From the NCBI GenBank assembly GCA_003003925.1, contig PVWP01000006.1:177690-241689 (forward strand): a DNA stretch of 64,000 nt. Direction: 5' to 3'. The notes below the pieces were generated by a model. The model saw only the letters and a program-made list of their open reading frames with translations. It was not told the DNA's origin and did no database searches. The DNA comes from Aphanothece cf. minutissima CCALA 015. Its GTDB lineage: Bacteria; Cyanobacteriota; Cyanobacteriia; PCC-6307; Cyanobiaceae. Position numbers and translations under genes: made by a program. Below are positions 38,234 through 47,900 of the stretch, piece by piece (positions within the stretch are counted from its first letter, which is position 1; the number at the start of each line of letters is the position of its first letter).

Positions 38234-38690
38234 CCTCCCGCTCAATCGCCTCCCGCTCATTGACCTGGCGCACCATCCAGAAGGCGGCCGCCAGGCACAG
38301 CACGGCCACCCCCAGGCCCACCACCAGCATCGGCTTGTTCTCGGCATTCGGAGGCAGCACGATCACCTTCCGGGCCACGGCGGTGATCGCCGTGAGCAGC
38401 ACCAGCTCGATCTGCACCACGTGGCGGCGCAGGTAGGAGGTGATGTTCTGCAGCACCTCGATGGCGATCAGCAGGTTGAGCAGATCGCCCAGCACGGCGA
38501 TGAGCCCCTCCCCCTCCCAGCGCACGGCGGGATCGACCAGCTGGAAGAGCAGTTCAACGGAGAACTTGATGGCGGCCACCACCAGGACCAGGAACAGCAT
38601 CACGGCCAGGAGCTTGGCCACCAGGCGCTCACCCCGGTCGATCAGGTGGAGGAAGGGCTTGTCCTGGAAAATCCGCTGCAGACGTCGCAT
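38139..38690 (-). CDS. PsiE-like (phosphate-starvation-inducible) membrane protein
   Basis: A 183-residue protein with four hydrophobic helices: LLAVMLFLVLVVAAIKFSVE, LIAVLGDLLNLLIAIEVLQNI, IELVLLTAITAVARKVI and PMLVVGLGVAVLCLAAAFWMV. Between helices 2 and 3 it has ITSYLRRHVVQIE, the PsiE pattern. In E. coli psiE responds to phosphate starvation and cAMP; the function is unknown. The charged C-terminal tail lies in the long overlap with the cupin gene. It begins at a TGATG junction with the upstream secreted-protein gene. Confidence 0.87.
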   Translation of the reverse strand: MRRLQRIFQDKPFLHLIDRGERLVAKLLAVMLFLVLVVAAIKFSVELLFQLVDPAVRWEGEGLIAVLGDLLNLLIAIEVLQNITSYLRRHVVQIELVLLTAITAVARKVIVLPPNAENKPMLVVGLGVAVLCLAAAFWMVRQVNEREAIEREVREREELARRGPARSFQAAGHSPAVGADGPH

Positions 38691-38959
38691 CAGTTCTTGA
38701 AGGGCTGGAAGTTCGGCTGGGCCGGTGTGTCACTGGGGGGATTCTCGATCACCGTGTCGCAGGTGATGGAGCCGTCCGGCCCTGTGACGCAGTTGGTGGG
38801 CTTGATCTGGGTTTCCGGGCCCACATTGCCACCGCGCTTGAGCATGAAGGACTCCACCTGGGCCTGGGCCGCAGGGGAGAAGCAGAGACCACTGACCAGG
38901 GCGGCGGCGGCCCCCATGGACCAGGGAAGGACGCGGCGGGAGACGGCGGAGGCGTTCAT
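38690..38959 (-). CDS. Small exported protein of unknown function
   Basis: An 89-residue protein with a signal peptide (MGAAAALVSGLCFSPAAQAQ, cut probably after AQA) and a short mature part. This holds two cysteines in PTNCVTGPDGSITCDTVIENPP, likely a disulphide loop, and ends rich in Pro/Asn. I do not recognise a named family. It is co-oriented and overlapping with the psiE-like gene (TGATG). Confidence 0.7.
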   Translation of the reverse strand: MNASAVSRRVLPWSMGAAAALVSGLCFSPAAQAQVESFMLKRGGNVGPETQIKPTNCVTGPDGSITCDTVIENPPSDTPAQPNFQPFKN

Positions 38960-39049
38960 GGCGGTGGGCGTCGGCAGGGGCCGCAGGATCGTTCAGCCCC
39001 CACTCTGGAGGCTGGTCGCCTGGCCCGCCAGCACGGATGGCCAGGCCGT

Positions 39050-39391
39050 TCAGGCCCCGCCGTCCGCCCGGATCTCCTGCAGCAGCAGGTCGAGCTGCCC
39101 CATCGAATCCTGGAGCAGGCCATCGTCTCCAGCGGAATCCGCAGCGCCGCCGGGCTCCTCGCAGAGCCAACCGGCCTCGATGGCACAGAGCCGTTCCGCC
39201 AGACCGGCCGCCCCCTCGCGGCAGTAGGTGCGATGCAGTTCGTCGATCAGCACCGGCATGCGGATCGAACCGGCCCGCAGGGCCCGCCGCAGGTCGGACT
39301 GGGTGCGGCCACTGAGGCGCAGCCAGTCCTTGAGGAGGCTCTGCAGCTCATCGAGCTGCTCCGGGCTGAGGGTGGGGGCGGAGGCGGGCAT
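39050..39391 (-). CDS. Hypothetical cytoplasmic protein
   Basis: A 113-residue mostly helical protein without signal or membrane segment. LSPEQLDELQSLLKDWLRLSGRTQSDLRRALRAGSIRMPVLIDEL looks like a compact helical bundle, possibly a regulator with a helix-turn-helix-like turn (GRTQSDLRRAL). The tail is acidic with a few cysteines. It is 9 bases downstream of the DUF1232 gene and probably in the same transcript. No function is assigned. Confidence 0.65.
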   Translation of the reverse strand: MPASAPTLSPEQLDELQSLLKDWLRLSGRTQSDLRRALRAGSIRMPVLIDELHRTYCREGAAGLAERLCAIEAGWLCEEPGGAADSAGDDGLLQDSMGQLDLLLQEIRADGGA

Positions 39392-39400
39392 CGCCGGACC

Positions 39401-39823
39401 CTACCCCTGCCGGCGGGACAGGGGAAACCAGCGGTCGAGCCGGGTCTGGGCCCGGGCGCGGATCGCCGGGGTGCGATGGGTGCCGCACAGCCCCAGCAGG
39501 GCGGTGAGGGCCACCATGTCGTCGCTGAAGCCGGCCGCCGGGATGAAATCGGGGATCACATCGAGGGGCAGCAGCAGGTAGGTGAGGGCCGCCAGGACGG
39601 TCAGGCGCACCTGGGGCGGCGTGCCGCCATCAAGCAGCAGCTCCAGGCACTCGAAGGCCGGACGGGCGATGGTGCGGCCGGCGCGGCGCAGCAGCCGCAC
39701 CAGCAGGGCCTCGTCGACCACCGAACTCTCGAGCACCTCGGCATCAACGGGGTCGTGGCCGGCACCGCTCTGATGAGCGGCGGCCTGGTCAGCAAAGGCA
39801 GTGGCCGAAGGGGCACCAGCCAT
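39401..39823 (-). CDS. YkvA/DUF1232 family protein
   Basis: A 140-residue protein whose core LTVLAALTYLLLPLDVIPDFIPAAGFSDDMVALTALL is the DUF1232 signature: a helix, the invariant PLDxIPDFIP turn and a second helix. Family members are membrane-associated with unknown role. The ATG at 39823 gives an alanine-rich start; longer frames upstream have no family similarity. Confidence 0.85.
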   Translation of the reverse strand: MAGAPSATAFADQAAAHQSGAGHDPVDAEVLESSVVDEALLVRLLRRAGRTIARPAFECLELLLDGGTPPQVRLTVLAALTYLLLPLDVIPDFIPAAGFSDDMVALTALLGLCGTHRTPAIRARAQTRLDRWFPLSRRQG

Positions 39824-39920
39824 GGCGATCTGCTCGGGAGGAGGGACACGCCTCAGGACGGGCGTGACGTCATTCTGCGGGCGCTGGAGGTGGGTGGACG
39901 AGGGGCGGATCCCCCACCCT

Positions 39921-40841
39921 TCACTCCTCGACCAGGCCGCTCTCGATGCCGGTCTTGCGGAGCTTGCGCAGGGCACGCTGCACCACCTGGCGGCAGTACT
40001 CGCGGCTGCACTCCAGCTGACGGGCCACCTCGGCCAGGGTGCGCCACTCGTGGCTGCCGTCGAGCCCGAAGCGCAGCATCACCACCGTGCGTTCCTTGGG
40101 GGTGAGGTTGGACTTCTCCAGGAGCGTCCATACCGACTCGGTGCGCTCGGCCTGCTCGGCCCGCTCCATCGGCGCCGGCTCGTTGCTGGGCAGCACGTCG
40201 ACCAGCTCGGAGGGATCGGCCTTGGAGCGCACGGCCCCCTGCAGGCTCACGGTGACGCTGCGCAGCTCGCAGCCCAGCAGATCCTCCACCTCGGCCACGG
40301 GCAGCCCCATGGCGGTGGCCAGCTCGGCGGCGTTGGGGGAGGAGCCGTGGGACTGGAGGTGGCGGGCCTTGGCGGCCCGCAGCCGGGTGAGTTTCTCGTT
40401 GACGTTGACCGGAATGCGGATCGTGCGGCTCTGGGTGGAGAGGGCACGGTTGAGGCCTTGGCGGATCCACCAGTAGGCATAGGTGCTGAAACGGTGACCG
40501 CGGGTGGGGTCGAACTTCTCGACCGCGCGGGTCAGACCGATCGTGCCTTCCTGGATGAGGTCAAGCAGATCCAGCCCCTTGCCTTGATAACGCTTGGCGA
40601 GGTTGACGACGAGCCGCAGATTGGCTGTCACCATTTGCTGTTTTGCACGCTCCCCGTTGCGCAGGGTGCGCTTCTCAAGATCATCGAATTCGCAGGCCGG
40701 GCCGCTGCCACCAGCCTGGGCGCAACGCTCGTTGAGGCTCACCATCGCCTGCACTTTTCGCCCGAGGGTGAGCTCCTGCTCAGGGGTAAGCAGCTGGTGA
40801 CGGCCGATCTCGCCGAGAAAGGCACTGAGGGAACTCGCCAT
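39921..40841 (-). CDS. RNA polymerase sigma-70 family factor, group 2-like
   Basis: A 306-residue sigma factor. It has a short region 1.2 (LSAFLGEIGRHQLLTPEQELTLGRKVQ), regions 2.1-2.4 (MVTANLRLVVNLAKRYQGKGLDLLDLIQEG, then RGHRFSTYAYWWIRQGLNRAL), region 3 (RIPVNVNEKLTRLRAAK) and region 4 with the -35 helix (EWRTLAEVARQLECSREYCRQVVQRALRKLR). There is no region 1.1, so it is a non-essential group 2 paralogue rather than the main RpoD. Cyanobacteria use several of these for light, nutrient and circadian control. It stands alone with 219 bases of divergent upstream DNA. Confidence 0.94.
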   Translation of the reverse strand: MASSLSAFLGEIGRHQLLTPEQELTLGRKVQAMVSLNERCAQAGGSGPACEFDDLEKRTLRNGERAKQQMVTANLRLVVNLAKRYQGKGLDLLDLIQEGTIGLTRAVEKFDPTRGHRFSTYAYWWIRQGLNRALSTQSRTIRIPVNVNEKLTRLRAAKARHLQSHGSSPNAAELATAMGLPVAEVEDLLGCELRSVTVSLQGAVRSKADPSELVDVLPSNEPAPMERAEQAERTESVWTLLEKSNLTPKERTVVMLRFGLDGSHEWRTLAEVARQLECSREYCRQVVQRALRKLRKTGIESGLVEE

Positions 40842-41060
40842 GGAGCATCCGAATCGCTGTGTCGAACCTAGGGTTGTTTCTGGATGTTCCTGAAACGAAC
40901 AGAAAGCCTTCAGTGTTCCGTTGCGGCTTCCACATACGACGCCCTCCAGCGTCCGTTGTTTCCATAATTTGTGCTGATTTCCTCTTTCCAGGGCCGCCCA
41001 GGGTTCCCGGTGAGCGGGAGCCAGCCGCTACCGTCCGGGGCGATCACCTGACTCCAGCCG

Positions 41061-41549
41061 ATGGCCGGGCTTCTCTCCATCCCCTCCGAGGTGCTCTCCA
41101 GCGCCGGAGTGGCCTATGTCCACTACCTGAGCTTCATGGTCTGCTTCGGGGCCCTGGTGCTGGAGCGGCGCCTGATCCGGCCCGACCCTGACCGCAAGGA
41201 CGCGATCCTGATGGTGATCACGGACGTGACCTACGGCCTGGCCGCCCTGGGGGTGCTGCTCAGCGGCATCCTGCGGGTGCTGTACTTCGGCCAGGGTTCG
41301 ACCTTCTACACCGAGAACCCCCTGTTCTGGTGGAAGGTGGGCACCTATCTGGCGGTGGGCGCCCTGTCGCTTTACCCCACCATCACCTACATCCTCTGGG
41401 CCATCCCCCTGCGCAAGGGGGAGCTGCCGAAGGTGAGCGAGGCCCTGGCTAACCGGCTGCGCTGGGTGCTGAACATCGAGCTGGCGGGCTTCGCCGCCAT
41501 TCCGCTGATGGCGGCCCTGATGGCCCGCGGCGTCGGACTGGCGGGCTGA
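41061..41549 (+). CDS. DUF2214 family membrane protein
   Basis: A 162-residue protein with four hydrophobic helices: VAYVHYLSFMVCFGALVLER, ITDVTYGLAALGVLLSGILR, FWWKVGTYLAVGALSLYPTI and VLNIELAGFAAIPLMAALMA. It has the DUF2214 pattern with FYTENPLFWWK between helices. The function is unknown. It overlaps the downstream protease gene by one base (TGATG), so they probably form a two-gene operon. Confidence 0.86.
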   Translation: MAGLLSIPSEVLSSAGVAYVHYLSFMVCFGALVLERRLIRPDPDRKDAILMVITDVTYGLAALGVLLSGILRVLYFGQGSTFYTENPLFWWKVGTYLAVGALSLYPTITYILWAIPLRKGELPKVSEALANRLRWVLNIELAGFAAIPLMAALMARGVGLAG

Positions 41550-42394
41550 TGGGCCGGCGCTGGCCGCTCCGGCTGGTGCTGGGAGGCGCTGCGGCGGCCC
41601 TGCTGCTGCCGTCGCTGCGGCTGGCGGCAGTGGCGGCCTCCAACACCCCCACTGCCGCCACCGGCCCCACCTGTGCCCCCGGCCGGGCCAGCCGGCCGAT
41701 GGAACCCAGCCGCCCTGGGGCCGCAACGCCGATCGCCACCGCGGCGGCCCCGGCTGCTGCCCAGGCTGCTGCCCAGGCGGGCGCCACGGACTACCGCCAG
41801 TGGCTGCGGCCGACGCCCCTGGGCTGGGCCCGCCTCGATCACTGGTGCGTCTGGGTGGAGCCGGCGGCCAGCGACGGGCCCGCCCGGATGTGGGACGAGC
41901 GCTGGCTCGGCGCGGTGGAGCGGGCCCTGGGGACCTGGGGGCAGGAGCTGGTGATCACCCGGGTGGCGGATCCGGCGGCGGCCCAGGTACGGATCCTGCG
42001 GCGCCGGCCGCCCCTGCTCAGGGAAGCCTCCGGCCGCACCCGGGCCAGCCATGGCCGGGCCGAGCTGGCGGTGCTGGCGGTGGATCGGGGCGCGGGCTGG
42101 ATCCTGGAGCCCCAGGTGCGGGTGCTGATCAGCCCGGGGCAGCGGCCGGAGGCCACCGAAGCCACGGCGGTGCACGAGCTGGGCCATGCCTTCGGACTGT
42201 GGGGCCACAGCGACGATCCGGCCGATGCGATGGCGGCGGTGCCGGGCCCCCGACCGGTGCTGGCGCTCAGCCCGCGGGATCGGGCCACCGTCCGGTGGCT
42301 CTACCAGCAGCCCACCGACTTCGGCCGGCCCCTGCCGACGGCGGCGGTGCCCACTCAGGTCGGCGGGGCCTCCTCGGGGGGTGAGGGCCGCTGA
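41549..42394 (+). CDS. Exported metzincin-like zinc protease
   Basis: A 281-residue protein with a signal peptide (LRLVLGGAAAALLLPSLRLAAVAAS), an Ala/Pro-rich spacer and a catalytic domain (about 85-255). The zinc motif AVHELGHAFGLWGHSDDPADAM contains HExxHxxGxxH and a following Met, as in metzincins. The residues before it (ALGTWGQELVITRVADPAAAQVRIL) match the core of matrixin-like small proteases. It is likely active in the periplasm or outside; the substrate is unknown. It overlaps the convergent ABC-ATPase gene by 40 bases. Confidence 0.85.
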   Translation: MGRRWPLRLVLGGAAAALLLPSLRLAAVAASNTPTAATGPTCAPGRASRPMEPSRPGAATPIATAAAPAAAQAAAQAGATDYRQWLRPTPLGWARLDHWCVWVEPAASDGPARMWDERWLGAVERALGTWGQELVITRVADPAAAQVRILRRRPPLLREASGRTRASHGRAELAVLAVDRGAGWILEPQVRVLISPGQRPEATEATAVHELGHAFGLWGHSDDPADAMAAVPGPRPVLALSPRDRATVRWLYQQPTDFGRPLPTAAVPTQVGGASSGGEGR

Positions 42395-43161
42395 GCAGGA
42401 TGCCGGTGGTGGTATGGAACGAAACCGAGGCCGTAGATCTGCTCGAGCCGGGAGGGGCTGAGGGCGTGGTCGGGGGTGCCGTGGCAGCGGAGGCTGCGGT
42501 TGAGGCAGAGCACGCCGTCGCAGGTGCGGCGCACCATCTCCAGATCGTGGGAGACCTGCAGGATCGTCCAGCCCTCGCTGCGGCGGAGCTGATAGAGGAG
42601 GGTGTGGAACTGTTCGGCGGCGCGGGCGTCGAGGCCGGCCTGGGCCTCATCAAGCACCAGCAGGCGGCGGGGACGCACCACGCAGGAGGCCAGCAGGACA
42701 CGCTTGAGCTGGCCGCCGGAGAGCTCCGACAGCAGACGATCGGCCAGGTCGGCGCAGAGGGTCTTGCGCAGGGCGGCGCGGACGGCGCTGCGACGGGCCT
42801 CGCGGCCCAGCCAGGGGAGGGCCAGGCCCGGCGGATCCCAGCCCAGGCCGACGAACTCGGCCACGGTGAGCGGGAAGCGGCCGCGGGGGATCAGGGTCTG
42901 GGGCAGGTAGGCGAGCCGGGCCCGCAGCTCGCGCGGCAGCTGGCCGCGGCTGCCGAGGCTGCAGCCGAGGAAGCGCACCTCACCGGCCTGGCGGGGCAGG
43001 ATGCCGAGGATGGCCTGCACCAGGGTGCTTTTGCCGGCGCCGTTGGGGCCCACCAGGGCCGTGTCGGACTCGGCCTGCAGCTGGAAGCTGACGTCATCGA
43101 CGGCCGTGACACCCTCGCGCCGCACGCTCAGGTGGCTGACTTCGAGAACCATTTCGGCCAT
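42355..43161 (-). CDS. ABC transporter ATP-binding protein, ZnuC/MntB-like
   Basis: A 268-residue ABC ATPase with Walker A GPNGAGKSTL, Q-loop YLPQTLIPRG, signature LSGGQLKRVLLA, Walker B LLVLDEAQAGLD and switch SHDLEMVRR. The region after the Q-loop is typical of zinc/manganese uptake ATPases. No permease or metal-binding protein gene lies beside it. It must either work with partners encoded elsewhere or be part of a split locus. A link to the Zur-like gene 15 kb away is inference. Confidence 0.85.
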   Translation of the reverse strand: MAEMVLEVSHLSVRREGVTAVDDVSFQLQAESDTALVGPNGAGKSTLVQAILGILPRQAGEVRFLGCSLGSRGQLPRELRARLAYLPQTLIPRGRFPLTVAEFVGLGWDPPGLALPWLGREARRSAVRAALRKTLCADLADRLLSELSGGQLKRVLLASCVVRPRRLLVLDEAQAGLDARAAEQFHTLLYQLRRSEGWTILQVSHDLEMVRRTCDGVLCLNRSLRCHGTPDHALSPSRLEQIYGLGFVPYHHRHPAQRPSPPEEAPPT

Positions 43162-43241
43162 CCCAGCAGCCTACCCAGAAGCCCCACGGCCGGCCGCCGC
43201 CGCCGAGAATGGGGCCTCAACGCTGCGCCCCTCCCCCTGCC

Positions 43242-43913
43242 ATGACCTGCCTCGCCGTGACCGGAGCTTCAGGCAAGACGGGCTGGCGGGTGGTGGCAGA
43301 GGCCCTGGCCCGGGGCTGGCGGGTGAAGGCGATCCTGCGGCCGAGCTCCGAGGTGCCGCCGGGGCTGGCCGGGGCGGAGCTGGTGCGGCTGGAGCTGGGG
43401 GATACGGAGGCCCTCACGGCGGCCCTGGAGGGATGCGACGCCCTGGTGATCGCCACCGGGGCGCGGCCGTCGGTGGATCTGGCCGGGCCGCTGAAGGTGG
43501 ATGCCCTGGCGATGCGGCCCCAGATCGAGGCTTGCAAGGCCGCCGGTGTGACGCGGGTGGTGCTGGTGAGCTCCCTGTGCAGCGGCCGCTGGTTGCACCC
43601 GCTCAACCTGTTCGGGCTGATCCTGGTGTGGAAGGGGGTGGGGGAACGCTGGCTGGCGGCCAGCGGCCTGGAGTGGACGGTGGTGCGCCCCGGTGGACTG
43701 AAGGAAACCGAGGAGGGGATCGAGGCCGAAGGCATCCGCTTCAGCGGGCCCGATGAGCAGGAGAGCAACAGCATTCCACGGCGGCTGGTGGCGCGGGTGT
43801 GCCTGGATGCGGTGGAGAACCCGGCGGCGATCGGCCGCATCATCGAAGTGACCAGCAGCCCCGAGCAACCGGCCGTGCCGCTGGGGGAGTGGCTGGCGAG
43901 CAGCGCCGCCTGA
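43242..43913 (+). CDS. NAD(P)-binding Rossmann-fold (atypical SDR) protein
   Basis: A 223-residue protein. The dinucleotide-binding loop is AVTGASGKTGWRVVAEALARG, followed by LVRLELGDTEAL, DALVIATGARPS, VVLVSSLCSG and WTVVRPGGLKETEEG. It matches the atypical SDR/NAD(P)H-binding family (PF13460) found in plastids and cyanobacteria (ycf39/TIC62-like). The classical YxxxK site is absent, so catalysis is doubtful. The start MTCLAVTGAS was chosen over an in-frame ATG at 43209 because family members begin at the first beta strand. Confidence 0.87.
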   Translation: MTCLAVTGASGKTGWRVVAEALARGWRVKAILRPSSEVPPGLAGAELVRLELGDTEALTAALEGCDALVIATGARPSVDLAGPLKVDALAMRPQIEACKAAGVTRVVLVSSLCSGRWLHPLNLFGLILVWKGVGERWLAASGLEWTVVRPGGLKETEEGIEAEGIRFSGPDEQESNSIPRRLVARVCLDAVENPAAIGRIIEVTSSPEQPAVPLGEWLASSAA

Positions 43914-43949
43914 GGGCGGCTGTAGGGTCGCCGGGGCGGTGGCGGCTGG

Positions 43950-44915
43950 ATGCGCAAACCCACTCTCCTGCTGGTGTTGACGGTGCTGATCACCGCCGGG
44001 GCGAGCTTTGCGGCGGCCAACCTGCTGCTGCGCCACGCCACCCCCGCCACCCCCGGGGTGGCCGCCTTGCCTCCCCTGCCGGGGGGGGTGGCCCTGGGGG
44101 ATGCCACGCCGAAATTCGTGGGGGAGACGCGGGTGCTGGCGATGGAGGCGATCGATGCCACCGCCTGGGCGCCGATGAACCAGGCACTGGTGCAACTGGC
44201 GCGCCGGTTCCTTGACTACCCCTTCAAGGGGTTCTCCCTCGATGGCGGCCCGAAGGAACAGCTGGTGCTGGATCTCACCACCTTCGACTGCTTCCTGTTC
44301 GTGGAGCAGCTGCTGGCGCTGAGCAACAGCCGCAAGGTGGACACCCAGGACGAAGGGGTGGAGCGCTTCACGCAGCACGTTCGGCGGCTGCGCTACGTGG
44401 ATGGCGAGGTGGACTACTGCCGGCGGCAGCACTACTTCAGCCGCTGGGCCGAGGCGGCCGAGCGCAACGGCTACGTGGTGAACCTCACCCCGTTCCTGCC
44501 GGGGGCCAGCAGCCGCACGGTGGCGCTCAACTTCATGAGCAACCACGTGGCCAGCTACAAGCCGATGCAGCTGGCCCGTAACAAACAGTGCATCACCGAG
44601 CTGGAGAAGAATCTGGTGCTGAACCAGGCCTACATCCCCCTGGCGGCGCTGCCGGAGGTGCTGCCGTCGCTGCGCAACGGCGACATCTTCGCGCTGGTGA
44701 CGAAGGTGCCGGGGCTGGATGTGACCCACGTGGGCTTCCTGGAGAAGCGTGACGGGGTGATCGATGCGATCCACGCGGCGGAGGGGGCGGGGGTGATCCG
44801 CAGTGAGAACTTCGAGAAATACGCGGGGCGGGTGAAGGACGTGATCGGGGTGGCGATCTATCGGCCGAGGCCGAATGATGGGGATCCGGCAAAGAGTCCT
44901 AAGCCGGGGGGATGA
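43950..44915 (+). CDS. DUF1460 (N-acetylmuramoyl-L-alanine amidase-like) protein
   Basis: A 321-residue exported protein: signal segment (LLLVLTVLITAGASFAAANLLL) and then the DUF1460 fold of the NlpC/P60 group. ELVLDLTTFDCFLFVEQLLALS-type sequence (LDLTTFDCFLFVEQ) supplies the catalytic Cys. The later RNGDIFALVTKVPGLDVTHVGFLEKRDG holds the His, and VIDAIHAAEG follows. It is likely a cell-wall peptide or amide hydrolase in the periplasm. Its end overlaps the convergent RTX gene by 17 bases; this point is the left edge of the accessory island. Confidence 0.88.
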   Translation: MRKPTLLLVLTVLITAGASFAAANLLLRHATPATPGVAALPPLPGGVALGDATPKFVGETRVLAMEAIDATAWAPMNQALVQLARRFLDYPFKGFSLDGGPKEQLVLDLTTFDCFLFVEQLLALSNSRKVDTQDEGVERFTQHVRRLRYVDGEVDYCRRQHYFSRWAEAAERNGYVVNLTPFLPGASSRTVALNFMSNHVASYKPMQLARNKQCITELEKNLVLNQAYIPLAALPEVLPSLRNGDIFALVTKVPGLDVTHVGFLEKRDGVIDAIHAAEGAGVIRSENFEKYAGRVKDVIGVAIYRPRPNDGDPAKSPKPGG

Positions 44916-47900
44916 GGGCAAGGATGTCCGCTTCGCCGAAGGTGACCCCGTTGGAGAAGCGAAATGCCTCAACCCCGTAGTCCCTGGAGAGGAAGTAGTT
45001 CGAAACGATCAACTGATCCTTGGTGGAGAATTTTATTTCGAGATGAGCACCCTGTCGTCGCGTTGACAAAAGATCGGTGGACCTGAGATTGGAGAAGGTC
45101 ACCAAGTCCTTGTTCATCACGTTGGGTTCATAGTCCATGATCGTCTTGATGCCACCACTCTTGACAATCACATAGGTGTCATCCCCCTCTCCGCCGACGA
45201 GGGTGTCATTTCCCGAACCGGAGATGAGGCGATCACGCCCTCTTCCACCATGAAGTGCATCATGACCAGCACCACCATCAAGGATGTCGTCACCATCTGC
45301 CCCATGCAGAGTGTCATTGCCATTCCCTCCTGTCAACGAATCATGCAAGATGCCGCCGTACAGCAGGTCGTGCCCGTCGAGTCCCTTGATTCGGTTGGCC
45401 ATGTCGTTGAAACCACCAAGCGTGTCATTCCCTGCCGTCGCACCACTCACCACGACACGGTCGCGGAGATGGCCATCTCCCCAGATCACACCGTTTGCGA
45501 ACTGGAAGGCTTCAATTCGGTGGACCTCTGAAGCAAAATAGTTCTCTACTTTCAACTGACCAGCGCGCGAGTCGCGCAGGATGAGATGACTTCCGTGCCG
45601 CTCGGTTGATGTGATGTCCTGGGAACGCAGGGTCTGAAAACTAACCACATCGCGATTCCCGCTCTGGTAGTCCGTGTCGCTGATCTCCTTGCGCTCGCCG
45701 CCCTGGCCAATCACATACACGTCATCTCCGATTCCGCCATTCAGGCTGTCGTTGCCGCTCCCCGCCACCAGCCAGTCGCGGCCCGCGCCGCCATGCAGCA
45801 GGTCATCGCCCGCTCCACCGTCGAGCTGGTCATCACCATCGCTGCCGTTCAGGTAGTCGTGGCCACCGCCGCCCTTCAGCACATCATTGAACCCGCCGCC
45901 GAACACCGCATCGTCTCCGTCCAGGGCGTCGATACGGTTCACCATGTCCCAGAAGCCACCCAGCCTGTCCGCCCCGGCCGTCGCTCCTCCCACCACCGCA
46001 CGGTCCCGCAGCTCCACATCACCCCAGCGGCTTCCATCGGCGAACTGGAACTCCTCGATCCGGTGAACCTCTGAGGCGAAGTAATTCTCCACCCACAGGC
46101 GGTCCGTACTTCCGTAGTGCAGATACAGCTGGGAACCATGGCGTTCCACCAGTCGCACATCGGATGGCTTCACATTCGTGAACACCACCACATCGTGGTT
46201 CCCGCTCTGGTAGTCCGTGTCGCTGATCTCCTTGCGCTCGCCGCCCTGGCCAATCACATACACATCATCCCCGATCCCGCCATTCAGGCTGTCGTTGCCG
46301 CTCCCCGCCACCAGCCAGTCGCGGCCCGCGCCGCCATGCAGCAGGTCATCGCCCGCTCCACCGTCGAGCAGATCCTGGCCCTCGGTACCAGACAGATGGT
46401 TGGCCAGGTCTGACCCATGCTGAAGGCGATGCTCAGAAGCAAGCCGCCGGAAGAGGCCTCCCTTCACAGGCTCGGAAGTCAACGATTCCTGCAATGCGGC
46501 CAGAACCAAAGCGCCAGATTCTCCGATCGATTGAAGTGATCGAGTAAGCCGATACAACCCGAGGTAGTCTGATGATTCGAAAAAGCCTGCATCAAGATAG
46601 TCAGCGATCAATTCGAGAATCTGCCCCGATGGCTGTGAATAAATGTCACCATCAGGCGACACAAGCCATTGCAGGATCGGCAATGCATCCGTCTGCAGAA
46701 CCAACTGATTCTCTAGCTGAAGACGGAAGTTCTCATAGGCCAGATGAAGCATCCTTACCGCCTGACCAATCGGCCGAGGGTCAGTCCAGCCCTGGCGAAA
46801 GCTCTGACCGAGCAGGCGCTCCATGACAACGAGCCGACCATCAATCACATCCAAGCCAGCAACGGACTGTCCAGAAGACACTCCGACCCAACGAAAGATC
46901 AGTGGATCAATCAGTACCTCACGCTGCAAGGAGCTGCCCTGGATCCATCGTTCCAGAAGAAGACGCAGTTCTCCGGATTCATCCGCTGCGATGGCTTGGC
47001 TAAGATCAGGCACCTTGCCCATTCCCTTGAGATCTGGAAGTGCCGAGAGATCTTCTTCAAGCGTGAGAGAATGTAGCCACCTGGTACGTGCCTGGTCCAC
47101 CTCAAACCAGACATCATGCATGGACTGAAGAGTTCCATCAGACGACTGGAATTCACCAAGCTGAAGGTGTCGATTCCCTTGAAGATCCACGATATCTGAC
47201 GTGGAATAAGTCACACCAAGGCGACGTACACCTGCCTCGCTGAGGCTCACCATTTCGCCTTGTTCGGAGACCGCATTGCTGTTTCGGTCGATCCATACCT
47301 TCAGTGTCGACCATGCAGCATCAAGCTGGTCGATCCAACGATCCCCATTTCCATCAAGTGCCTTCAGCGCCTCAAAACCATTTGCTGCCTTCATCTCATT
47401 GGGCAGCACGGTGTGATTGCCAAATAGTTCGCCACCATGATCAATCAGACCATTCCCATCAAGATCACGAACAAGAAGTCCATCGGTAGGGCTGACCCAA
47501 CCTGTCCGTTCAGCGAAACCATTGACATCATGATCAAAATGGATCTCAGAACTCTGTTGCGCTGACGTGATCACTCCATTGCGGTCAAGATCCAGGACTA
47601 GAGGGCAGGAGTAGGTTCTTTCCGCCGCTTGAAACTGAGTTCTCAATGCCTCCAACCCTTGGTCCCAGAGATCAGCGAGGTGACCGGCCACGAACTCTGC
47701 AGCCTCATCGGAGTAGGCACTTCCGAGCATGGAGGCAGACAGCACCAATCCGCCTGCAGCCAACCAACCCAGCGGACCGGCAGCGAGCAGTGGTGCCACC
47801 GCCAGTGATGCCAAACGTCCAGCAAGAATCGCCCCGGCATTCTCAAGTGCCCATTGGGTCATGATGCGCTGTGCGGCCTCTTGATCGCCCGCATCCATCG

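Noticed and set aside
45655-46369. Regularly spaced repeats that could suggest a CRISPR array
   Set aside because: They are coding repeats in frame with RTX nonapeptides, only two copies of a 172-base unit, and without short direct repeats and spacers.
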